Of a stretch of DNA of 20,746 nucleotides, positions 1 to 6,739 are shown piece after piece. The translations under genes and the position numbers were made by a program. How positions within the stretch are numbered: the stretch's first letter is position 1; each line of letters starts with the position of its first letter. Where the stretch lies: positions 1 to 20,746 of IMG/VR virus record IMGVR_UViG_3300042691_036153; one strand, written 5' to 3'. Below the pieces are notes generated by a model. That model was not told the DNA's origin. It was given only the letters and a program-made list of their open reading frames with translations, and made no database searches. Source of the stretch: a virus.

Positions 1-2
1 CA

Positions 3-665
3 GTCATTACGATCAAAGAGCGTCTTCTTGGCTACAAGTTCATGGCTGCAGAAGCTGCATGGATTATGAGCGGCGACAATCGTGTATCTACTATCCAGCC
101 GTTTAGTAAAGTCATCGGCAATTTTAGTGATGACGGCATTCTGTTCTTTGGAGCATACGGTCCTAAGATTCGTGATCAACTAGCCCATGTGCTTCAGTCA
201 TTGTTAGCCGACAACGACAGCAGGCAAGCGGTGATCACTATATGGCGCCAGAACCCTCGAGCATCAAAAGATATACCATGCACCATCAGCTGCCAATTCA
301 TGATCAGAGATGGCTATCTACATTGCTTTATGAACATGAGAAGCAGTGACGCTTGGTTAGGTGTTCCCTACGATTGGTTTAACTTCAGCATGCTGTCTGC
401 TGGCGTTGCCTTATTGCTGCGTGAAAAAGGACTTAACGTCAACCTTGGCAATCTGCACTTCTATGCTGCAAGCCAACACTTGTATGAAAAGAATTGGGAA
501 GGCGCAGAGCAGTGTCAAGATGGTGTTGTCTTAGGTGACTATGCTCCATTGGACCTGGCAGAATTTGCAAGCTATGACGACCTTGTCAATCACTTGTGGG
601 TTATTGCAAATGGTGTTGAACCAAACAGAAAGTTTTTATCAGAGATTAAATCATGGAAAGGTTAA
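3..665 (+). CDS. Thymidylate synthase/dCMP hydroxymethylase family protein, 5' partial
   Basis: The reading frame is open to the left window edge, so the true start lies upstream; the first in-frame ATG is at 42, giving at least 207 residues. Numbering from that ATG, the ThyA-fold motifs are present: phosphate-binding NDSR (about 58-61), catalytic Cys80 in IPC, MRSSD (about 100-104), and HLY in SQHLYEKN. The family transfers a one-carbon unit from methylenetetrahydrofolate to C5 of a pyrimidine deoxynucleotide. Asp111 lies 31 residues after the catalytic Cys, where E. coli ThyA has Asn177 and T4 dCMP hydroxymethylase has Asp179. The MRSSD...G...D pattern also resembles T4 gp42. This suggests dCMP as substrate, making 5-hydroxymethyl- or 5-methyl-dCMP; that is inference. 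The 3' end overlaps the dCMP deaminase gene by 13 bases. Family membership is secure; the exact reaction is not. Confidence 0.85.
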   Translation, partial: VITIKERLLGYKFMAAEAAWIMSGDNRVSTIQPFSKVIGNFSDDGILFFGAYGPKIRDQLAHVLQSLLADNDSRQAVITIWRQNPRASKDIPCTISCQFMIRDGYLHCFMNMRSSDAWLGVPYDWFNFSMLSAGVALLLREKGLNVNLGNLHFYAASQHLYEKNWEGAEQCQDGVVLGDYAPLDLAEFASYDDLVNHLWVIANGVEPNRKFLSEIKSWKG

Positions 666-1096
666 GCAAAGATGAATATTTCAGCAGGATGGCTGATCTC
701 GTCAGTAAACGAGCTACATGCAAAAGGAGGTCTGTGGGCTGTGTGCTTGTATCTGCTGCTGGCCACGTGCTTGCTACCGGTTATAACGGGGTTCCTGCTG
801 GTAGCCCTCATTGCATTGATATACCTTGCCCTGGGGCTCAGTTTCCTTCAGGGACTGGCCTTGATGCATGCGAAGCTATTCACGCGGAACAAAACGCGCT
901 CCTCCAATGTAGAGATGTAAGCTTGATTCATACGGCTTATGTCACGACATTGCCTTGCATGACTTGCGCAAAGCTGCTGATGAACACTGGCTGCCAGCGC
1001 ATCGTGTACGGACAAGAGTACCCACAACAAGAAGCTAAAGAATTTTGGAAGAAAAATGGACGTATCATCTTATCAGCCGCCGAAGCACTTTCCTGA
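653..1096 (+). CDS. dCMP deaminase (zinc-dependent cytidine/deoxycytidylate deaminase family)
   Basis: 147 residues. The protein has the deaminase signature: HAE (His77-Glu79), the zinc ligand and catalytic proton shuttle, followed by PCMTC (Cys102, Cys105), the other two zinc ligands. An N-terminal strand-helix with the GYNG motif (about 43-46) and a Cys/His-rich insertion (HC at 53-54, Cys59) are typical of dCMP deaminases, some of which bind a second structural zinc there. The enzyme converts dCMP to dUMP, normally to feed dTMP synthesis. It starts inside the upstream ThyA-family gene (13-base overlap), and its last 41 bases overlap the polymerase start, so all three are likely translationally coupled. 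Length is close to that of short phage dCMP deaminases. Confidence 0.93.
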   Translation: MERLSKDEYFSRMADLVSKRATCKRRSVGCVLVSAAGHVLATGYNGVPAGSPHCIDIPCPGAQFPSGTGLDACEAIHAEQNALLQCRDVSLIHTAYVTTLPCMTCAKLLMNTGCQRIVYGQEYPQQEAKEFWKKNGRIILSAAEALS

Positions 1097-2918
1097 TCTG
1101 CTCAGGGCCAAGCGCATTGCGATCGATTGCGAGACTCGTGATCCGAATCTAATGACAAAAGGTCCTGGCGGTGTCAGAGGCGATGGCTACATTGTTGGCG
1201 TTTCAATAGCCACTGATGATGGCTTCTCCGAGTACTACCCTGTGCGTCATGCTGCAGGAGGTAACTTGCTGCCTGAGAATGTCTTTGCTTGGTTAAAGGA
1301 CATGCTAAAGACAGACATACCTAAGGTAGGTGCTAACTTGCCTTATGACCTTGAGTGGCTGCTTACAGAGGGCGTAGTCGTTGGTGGACTTAAATACGAT
1401 GTCCAGATTGCAGAACCTCTGTTAGATGAGGATCGCATCACATATAAGCTAGATGCATTGGCAGAGGCTTATCTAGGTGAGCATAAAGATGAAGCAGGCA
1501 TGACTGAAGCTGCTATCAGACGAGGCATACATCCTAGTAAGGTCAAAGAAAACATCTGGCAGCTGCATGCTGGCGAAGTTGCTCCTTATGGTCGTAAGGA
1601 CGCAGATCTTCCGCTGCGAATCTTTGCCCAGCAAGAGGTGTTATTGAAAGACGAGAAGCTGTGGGATGTGTTCCAGCTTGAGACCCAGCTTGTCGACGTC
1701 ATTGTTGCAATGCGTCAGAAGGGCGTTCGTATCGACCTAGACCGCGCCCATGCCGTTAAGAAGCAACTACTTGACGAGCAAGATCAGATCATGGATAGCT
1801 TGAAGAAGGTGGCTGAGCGGGATATAGACATCTGGTCTGGTGATGACATACAAGCTGCTTGTGATAGCTTGAAGCTGGATTACCCAAAGACTGAAAAGGG
1901 GAATGCTAGTTTTGCTGCTGAGTTTCTTGAAAGTAGTACGCACGAATTTTTCTCCTTGATTTCGAAGGCCCGTAAACTTGATCGAGCCGGTGGAGTATTT
2001 ATCGACTCGAAGATCATTCAAATGGAAAAAGATGGACGAATCTACCCGACATTCCGCCAGGTTAAAGACGACCGTGGGGGCACTAAATCCGGCCGTTTTG
2101 CGTCGGCTAATCCGAACATGCAGCAGGTCCCGGCACGTGATCCTGTACTTGCACCGCTCATCCGTGGCATCTTCATACCTGACGACAATTGCCAGTGGGG
2201 CGTATTTGACTACTCACAGCAGGAACCTCGCGTTACGGTACACTACGCCTATCTACGTGGGTTCCAGGGCGCTGAAGCTGCTCGCAAGAGATATATCGAA
2301 AACCCGGATACGGACTACCATCAGCTTGTCGCGGAGATGGCTGGCATTACTCGAAAGAATGCTAAGACGTTAAACCTAGGCTTGGCTTATGGTATGGGGG
2401 CTGCTAAGGCTGCAAGTCAACTTGGTTTGCCACCTGCAGAAGCAAAGCGTGTCTACGAGCAATACCATGAGAATGTTCCATTCATTAAGGCACTTGGTGA
2501 AGAGTGCACAAGGATTGCAACAAACCGTGGATATGTAAAGACGCTGCTAGGTCGTCGTAGACGGTTCCAATTATTTGGTCCACCTAAATACAGCCCAGGT
2601 CTGATTCCGCTGCGTAAGGAATTGGCAGAAGACAAGTATGGTTTGCCCTTAAAACGTTATTTTGTTCACAAGGCAATGAATGCAGTGATTCAAGGGTCAT
2701 CAGCAGACATGATTAAGCAAGCCATGGTGAATTTATACAAACTAGGTGAAGTACCGCATCTGACTATTCACGATGAACTGGACTTCAGCGTCCGTGACCT
2801 TGATCACGCAAGAATGATTCGTCAGGAGATGTTGACATGCGTGGACTTAGAAGTACCATTGAAAGTGGATTGCGAACTTGGACCCAGCTGGGGAGAAGCT
2901 GTGGAGGTGCAGCTATGA
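1056..2918 (+). CDS. Family A DNA polymerase with 3'-5' exonuclease domain
   Basis: 620 residues. The N-terminal half is a DnaQ-like proofreading exonuclease: Exo I Asp24/Glu26 (DCE), Exo II around ANLPYD, Exo III YGRKDAD. The C-terminal half is the polymerase: motif A DYSQQEPR with Asp385 and Glu390, motif B Arg433, Lys437, Tyr445, and motif C HDE at 572-574. There is no room for an N-terminal 5'-3' exonuclease, as in T7-type replicative polymerases. Leu441 occupies the position of E. coli Pol I Phe762 (T7 Tyr526). The ATG at 1056 lies in the deaminase gene with a GGAAG four bases upstream. The product is probably the phage replicative polymerase, working with the adjacent primase, SSB-like protein and helicases. 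The stop overlaps the nuclease start (ATGA). Confidence 0.97.
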   Translation: MDVSSYQPPKHFPDLLRAKRIAIDCETRDPNLMTKGPGGVRGDGYIVGVSIATDDGFSEYYPVRHAAGGNLLPENVFAWLKDMLKTDIPKVGANLPYDLEWLLTEGVVVGGLKYDVQIAEPLLDEDRITYKLDALAEAYLGEHKDEAGMTEAAIRRGIHPSKVKENIWQLHAGEVAPYGRKDADLPLRIFAQQEVLLKDEKLWDVFQLETQLVDVIVAMRQKGVRIDLDRAHAVKKQLLDEQDQIMDSLKKVAERDIDIWSGDDIQAACDSLKLDYPKTEKGNASFAAEFLESSTHEFFSLISKARKLDRAGGVFIDSKIIQMEKDGRIYPTFRQVKDDRGGTKSGRFASANPNMQQVPARDPVLAPLIRGIFIPDDNCQWGVFDYSQQEPRVTVHYAYLRGFQGAEAARKRYIENPDTDYHQLVAEMAGITRKNAKTLNLGLAYGMGAAKAASQLGLPPAEAKRVYEQYHENVPFIKALGEECTRIATNRGYVKTLLGRRRRFQLFGPPKYSPGLIPLRKELAEDKYGLPLKRYFVHKAMNAVIQGSSADMIKQAMVNLYKLGEVPHLTIHDELDFSVRDLDHARMIRQEMLTCVDLEVPLKVDCELGPSWGEAVEVQL

Positions 2919-3316
2919 AAGAAAGCCAGTTCTGGGCTCTCGTAAAAGGTAAGCTGCCAGGCCATGTAGAACGTGTTGAGAACGCCTTGACAAGAGGTAC
3001 ACCAGACGTGAACATGTGCTTTCAAGGTATTGAGGTTTGGTTAGAGCTCAAAGTACTTGATTCAAAAGGCGCTTGCGAATTGAGACCAGAACAATATCTG
3101 TGGCACCGTAAACGCCAGGAGATGGGTGGCAAAGTATTTGTGCTTGCAAGGAATGACTCAGTCATCAAGATCTTTCAGGTTCAACGCGACATGAAGATGT
3201 TTGAGATCTGGTCTTGCACAAAGCCATTCGACTGGGGAAACATGAACAATTTAATTTTTGGCGTACCTGCTTTTTGCACAGAGGTTCACGTCATACACAC
3301 AGGGGAAATGCAATGA
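2915..3316 (+). CDS. VRR-NUC domain nuclease
   Basis: 133 residues. This is a compact PD-(D/E)xK nuclease of the VRR-NUC type: GTPD (Asp31), then ELK (Glu44, Lys46) on the next core strand, then PEQYLWHRK with Gln60, which belongs to the family-specific helix. Stand-alone VRR-NUC proteins of phages are structure-specific endonucleases acting on flaps, replication forks or Holliday-type junctions, so a role in processing replication or packaging intermediates is likely. The start at 2915 is chosen over an in-frame ATG at 2837 because it has GGAGG seven bases upstream and forms an ATGA overlap with the polymerase stop. The last ~45 residues extend past the minimal domain. Confidence 0.88.
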   Translation: MKESQFWALVKGKLPGHVERVENALTRGTPDVNMCFQGIEVWLELKVLDSKGACELRPEQYLWHRKRQEMGGKVFVLARNDSVIKIFQVQRDMKMFEIWSCTKPFDWGNMNNLIFGVPAFCTEVHVIHTGEMQ

Positions 3317-3633
3317 CTGTATACGTCGTTCAAGAATCAATGAAGTTCAATCTGCTGCCTGCAGCTGAGTATGGAGAACTTCAAACGTTGCTGCCGCCTG
3401 GTCAGGTGATGTTGGCTACTGCGCCAACGATCCGTGCCTTGCGTGACAAGCTACGAACCTTTTCAGACAGCGATTTTCTGCTGGCTATCGGTGATCCGAT
3501 TGCTATTGGACTGTCTGTCGCGATTGCTGCCGGTTTCAATGGTGGCAAGATCAGGATGCTTAAGTGGGATCGGCAAGAGCATCGGTATTACGCCATTGAG
3601 GCGGACTTAAATGGAGTCAGACAAAATGCTTGA
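3313..3633 (+). CDS. Conserved phage hypothetical protein in the replication operon
   Basis: 106 residues. I recognise no domain. The ATG at 3313 overlaps the preceding stop (ATGA) and has AGGGG upstream; in-frame ATGs further upstream would run into the nuclease gene. The sequence mixes short hydrophobic strands and helices (FLLAIGDPIAIGLSVAIAAG near the middle) and a tyrosine-containing segment DRQEHRYYAIEADL near the C-terminus, with no signal peptide. The hydrophobic stretch contains Asp and Pro and reads more like a buried alpha/beta core (a P-type loop around GDPIAIG) than a membrane helix. The position between the nuclease and SSB-like genes suggests a replication accessory factor, but nothing in the sequence shows what it does. 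Confidence 0.8.
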   Translation: MTVYVVQESMKFNLLPAAEYGELQTLLPPGQVMLATAPTIRALRDKLRTFSDSDFLLAIGDPIAIGLSVAIAAGFNGGKIRMLKWDRQEHRYYAIEADLNGVRQNA

Positions 3634-4174
3634 AGACATGTTGGCCGATAGTCAGAACCTTCCATCTGACCAAGGCTTGAGCAAAGTAAGTCGTTTGGCT
3701 GAAGAGCTGATTGACAAGGAAGAAGAGGTCAAAGAGGCAGAAGCTCGCCTCAAGATCTTAAAAGAGCACGCCCGTGACATTGCTGAAAGGCAGCTGCCTG
3801 ATGCGATGGCTGAGGTTGGCATGGCAAAGTTTGTACTTACTGATGGCAGTGAAGTGACCGTCAAACCGTACTACTCTGCCAAGATAGGTGAAGACAAGCG
3901 TGATGAGTGCTTTAACTGGCTGCAAGACCATGGCCACGAAGCGCTGATTAAAGACGAAGTGTCTGTAACCTTTAACAAGGGTGAGCATGAACGAGCCGAA
4001 GAATTCAAGAGCCAGCTAGAACAGCAAGGCATCGAATACAACGGCAAGATGGGTGTTCACCCTCAGACTCTGACAGCATTCGTCAGGGAACAAGTGGAAA
4101 GCGGTGCCGAGTTTCCTCTTGAACTTTTCAACGTGTATATCGGCCAAATTGCTAAAGTCAAAAGGAGCAAATGA
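3611..4174 (+). CDS. Coiled-coil phage protein of unknown function, replication module
   Basis: 187 residues. Residues about 20-60 form a charged heptad-like helix (EELIDKEEEVKEAEARLKIL), so an N-terminal coiled coil, probably mediating oligomerisation, is likely. It is followed by a beta-rich segment (FVLTDGSEVTVKPYYSAKI) and a C-terminal part with VHPQTLTAFVREQVESG and FPLELFNVYIG. I recall similar architectures as conserved genes beside single-strand-binding or recombination genes in other phages, but no established function. The start at 3611 overlaps the previous gene by 23 bases, with TGAGGCGG just upstream; ATG 3626 is an alternative. The stop overlaps the next start. A role with the SSB-like protein is inferred from position only. 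Confidence 0.85.
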   Translation: MESDKMLEDMLADSQNLPSDQGLSKVSRLAEELIDKEEEVKEAEARLKILKEHARDIAERQLPDAMAEVGMAKFVLTDGSEVTVKPYYSAKIGEDKRDECFNWLQDHGHEALIKDEVSVTFNKGEHERAEEFKSQLEQQGIEYNGKMGVHPQTLTAFVREQVESGAEFPLELFNVYIGQIAKVKRSK

Positions 4175-4941
4175 TGAGTAAGAAGAACGAAGTTGCAGTA
4201 AAGCAGGACAATTTGCCTGTTGCGTTTGCAGACGACATGATGGCCGATGCAGGTCTTGGTTTTGAGAATGTGAGTGCGAATGACGTCGCAATCCCATACC
4301 TCAAGATCTTGCAAGCATTGTCGCCTGAATTGCGTGGAGTCACCAAGGTTGCTGGTGCTGAAGAAGGTTTGATCATCAACACTGTAACAGGTCAGCTAAT
4401 GAAAGAAGGCCGTGTGATCCCTTGTGCATTTAAGAAGAGCTATGTTGAATGGACTCCTCGTGAAGCAGGTGGTGGTCTTGTCAAGGAACACACAGACGAG
4501 AAGATCCTCGATAAGACTAAGAAGAACGAGCGTGGACAAGATGTGCTGCCTAACGGCAACCTGATCGTTACCACGGCTTATCACTACGTCATGGTAGTTT
4601 CTGATGGTGGCTTTGAACGTGCTTTGCTTGCCATGTCTTCGACACAATTGAAGAAGAGCCGTCGCTGGTTAGGCCAGATGATGAGCTTGCAAGTGAAGAT
4701 AGGTGATAAATCTTTCACCCCTCCTCCGTTTAGCCATAGCTACCACTTGGGAACCGGCATGGAGACCAAGGACACAAACAGCTGGTATGGCTGGTTGATC
4801 AATGATCCGTTGATGGTTAACGACAAGGGAATCTATGAAGCAGCTAAGAAGTTCGGATCTGACGTCACTGCTGGTCTCGTCAAAGTATCTGAACCTCCTG
4901 CAGAAGGTGCTCCAACAGGAGACAGCGATGTTCCTTACTGA
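4174..4941 (+). CDS. Putative phage single-stranded DNA-binding protein
   Basis: 255 residues from ATG 4174; an adjacent ATG at 4171 would add one Met. AAAGGAG sits six bases before 4174 and only three before 4171, so 4174 is preferred. The body is a beta-rich domain with aromatic and basic residues (YVEWTPRE, FKKSY, SSTQLKKSRRW, SYHLGTGM), consistent with an OB-like ssDNA-binding fold. The C-terminus loses structure and ends EGAPTGDSDVPY, close to the acidic tip (DDDIPF) by which bacterial SSBs, and functionally T7 gp2.5, contact polymerase and helicase. Location between polymerase and primase genes fits an SSB role. Fold assignment is inference; no motif uniquely proves it. Confidence 0.6.
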   Translation: MSKKNEVAVKQDNLPVAFADDMMADAGLGFENVSANDVAIPYLKILQALSPELRGVTKVAGAEEGLIINTVTGQLMKEGRVIPCAFKKSYVEWTPREAGGGLVKEHTDEKILDKTKKNERGQDVLPNGNLIVTTAYHYVMVVSDGGFERALLAMSSTQLKKSRRWLGQMMSLQVKIGDKSFTPPPFSHSYHLGTGMETKDTNSWYGWLINDPLMVNDKGIYEAAKKFGSDVTAGLVKVSEPPAEGAPTGDSDVPY

Positions 4942-5164
4942 TCTGTTTCCAACACTCGGAGCAAAGACCCCGAAAGTCGATGGCAGGAATCCTCATGCCA
5001 CGAAGAAGGGTCCTGGTCGTAAGGCTGCAGAGGGTCATAAGAAAAGCAAACGCAAAGTCTCTAGTCGCTTTTTAAAGAGACAAGTGAACAAGCTGAAGCC
5101 TATGAACGCTCAGACTGATACGGTGACGAATGCTCCGTTGAAGGCAGCCGCAAGAGGCGGATAA
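4928..5164 (+). CDS. Small very basic protein, unknown function
   Basis: 78 residues from ATG 4928, which has AGGAG six bases upstream; the longer in-frame ORF from 4835 lies inside the SSB-like gene and lacks this site. The gene overlaps the SSB-like gene by 14 bases. After a short hydrophobic N-terminus (MFLTDLFPTLG) the protein is strongly basic and low in complexity (ATKKGPGRKAAEGHKKSKRK, then SSRFLKRQVNKLK), suggesting nucleic-acid binding by a largely disordered chain. It could be a partner of the SSB or a DNA-coating protein. No family is recognised. It is the last gene before the hairpin at 5169. Confidence 0.65.
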   Translation: MFLTDLFPTLGAKTPKVDGRNPHATKKGPGRKAAEGHKKSKRKVSSRFLKRQVNKLKPMNAQTDTVTNAPLKAAARGG

Positions 5165-5168
5165 GGTT

Positions 5169-5188
5169 GGAGGGGCTTCGGCCCTTCC
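5169..5188 (+). terminator. UUCG-tetraloop hairpin, terminator or mRNA stabiliser
   Basis: An 8-base-pair stem (one G-U pair) closes on a C(TTCG)G loop, an exceptionally stable RNA tetraloop. It begins four bases after the stop of the basic-protein gene. What follows is TCTTCAAAA rather than a T-run, so termination may be weak; the hairpin may instead protect the 3' end of the upstream message or partially attenuate transcription into the primase-helicase genes. Confidence 0.6.
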
Positions 5189-5215
5189 TCTTCAAAACTA
5201 GAAAGAGAAAAAATT

Positions 5216-6739
5216 ATGCTTGCACAACGATTGATGTCCTTATTTTCAGGACACACAGGCGCTTATGGCACCTATGACATCGATGGCAAGAATACCGGTC
5301 TGAAGGTACAAGGAACTGCGGTAACAAAAAGAGCTCCTGTAACTGAACAGCTTTGGGAAGATCATCTCTCAGGGAAAAAAGGAATCGGTATTGTGCCTAT
5401 CAGAGAGGACAACTCGTGCCTCTTTGGTGCTATTGACATCGACGAATATAAAAACTACGACTTGAAAGAAGCGGTTGATGCTTGCAAGAAGGCAAAAGCT
5501 CCCGTTGCTGTTTGCCGCAGTAAGAGTGGCGGTGCGCATATTTATATGTTTTTCTCAGAGCCGGTACCGGCTGCTGATGTAAAGAGGAAATTGGCTGAGC
5601 TCGCATCTGTGCTCGGCCACCCGACGTCGGAGATCTTTCCTAAACAAGATGCTGTTTTATCCGATCGCGGTGACGTAGGTAACTGGATCAACATGCCCTA
5701 CTTTGAAGGGCCTGCAACAAGTCGCTATGGAGTCGCTGAATCTGGTGCTCCAATGACACCTGAGGATTTCCTTAACTTCGCTGAGCCATTGAAGATGACA
5801 CGGGCTCAGTTCATTAAGCTGAAATTCACAGAGCCTAAGTCAAAGCGTAAACAATTTAAAGATGCTCCACCATGTTTAGAGAAGCTAGCTACTCAAGGCT
5901 TCCCTGAAGGCACACGAAACAATGGCCTTTTCAATCTATGTGTTCTTGCACGTAAGATGAACCCAGAAGATTGGCAGCCAATCGTGATGCAGATGAATAT
6001 GGAAGTCATGGATCCTCCGCTGCCAGAGTCAGAAGTCTATGGTGTCATGAATTCACTTCAGAACAGCGACTACCAGTACACGTGCAGCAGACCACCGATC
6101 AGACCACACTGCAATGCTGGTTTATGCCGCATGCGTAAGTTTGGAGTTGGCATGCAGCAAGGGGCTCCTCGCCTGTCAAGCCTTTCTAAATACAACACTG
6201 ATCCTCCCATCTGGTTCCTTGACATGGACAACGGGGCGCGATTATCACTGTCAACAGAGGATCTTCAGAATCAAGGTGGATTTCAGAAGCGCTGCATGGA
6301 GGCTATGAATTACATGCCGCCAAAGATGAACCTAAATCAGTGGAATCAAATGATCCAAGCGCTGCTTGCAGATGTAGTGATCATTGAGGCACCTGAAGAC
6401 TCGACACCGAAAGGCCAGTTCATTGAGCTGCTTGAAAGATACTGTACAGGCAAGGCGCAGGCTAAGCATCTTGATGAGATTCTTCTTGGCAAGCCGTTCT
6501 TTGACCAAGACGACAATCGTCACCTTTTTAGGTTAGCTGACTTCATTAACTTCTTAGACAAGCAGAAGTTCAAGGAGTTTAAGCTTAATCAGATCAGCTC
6601 TGCGATCCGTGACTACGGCGGCGAGACGCATGCATATAAGTTGAATGGCAAGAGGGCCACTGTTTGGTCTGTCCCAGCATTCTCGTTCCAAGACAAAGGG
6701 CATCAGACACCGGACTTCGCAAATGGCAGCCTTATCTAG
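5216..6739 (+). CDS. Archaeo-eukaryotic-type (AEP) primase with zinc-binding cluster
   Basis: 507 residues. The N-terminal ~200 residues match the AEP fold as in phage and TOTE-type primases: FGAIDID gives catalytic Asp74 and Asp76; SKSGGAHIYMFF gives the conserved His108; a later NWINMPYF segment matches the G-N-hI-hP strand typical of the family. A middle helical part (CLEKLATQGFPEGTRNNGLF) resembles PriCT domains, which follow AEP catalytic domains. Near residues 288-307 lies a Cys/His cluster (C, then HC, then C in CNAGLC), a probable zinc site like the PriCT/iron-sulfur analogue. The C-terminal ~200 residues are unassigned and helical. No SF3 helicase motif is fused. It makes primers for the upstream polymerase; the spacing from the hairpin and 17-base overlap with the helicase gene place it at the head of the next block. 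Confidence 0.82.
   Translation: MLAQRLMSLFSGHTGAYGTYDIDGKNTGLKVQGTAVTKRAPVTEQLWEDHLSGKKGIGIVPIREDNSCLFGAIDIDEYKNYDLKEAVDACKKAKAPVAVCRSKSGGAHIYMFFSEPVPAADVKRKLAELASVLGHPTSEIFPKQDAVLSDRGDVGNWINMPYFEGPATSRYGVAESGAPMTPEDFLNFAEPLKMTRAQFIKLKFTEPKSKRKQFKDAPPCLEKLATQGFPEGTRNNGLFNLCVLARKMNPEDWQPIVMQMNMEVMDPPLPESEVYGVMNSLQNSDYQYTCSRPPIRPHCNAGLCRMRKFGVGMQQGAPRLSSLSKYNTDPPIWFLDMDNGARLSLSTEDLQNQGGFQKRCMEAMNYMPPKMNLNQWNQMIQALLADVVIIEAPEDSTPKGQFIELLERYCTGKAQAKHLDEILLGKPFFDQDDNRHLFRLADFINFLDKQKFKEFKLNQISSAIRDYGGETHAYKLNGKRATVWSVPAFSFQDKGHQTPDFANGSLI

Noticed and set aside
672-920. 82-codon hydrophobic frame inside the dCMP deaminase gene
   Set aside because: It is fully embedded in a well-supported enzyme gene in another frame; its hydrophobicity arises from the shifted reading of that gene.
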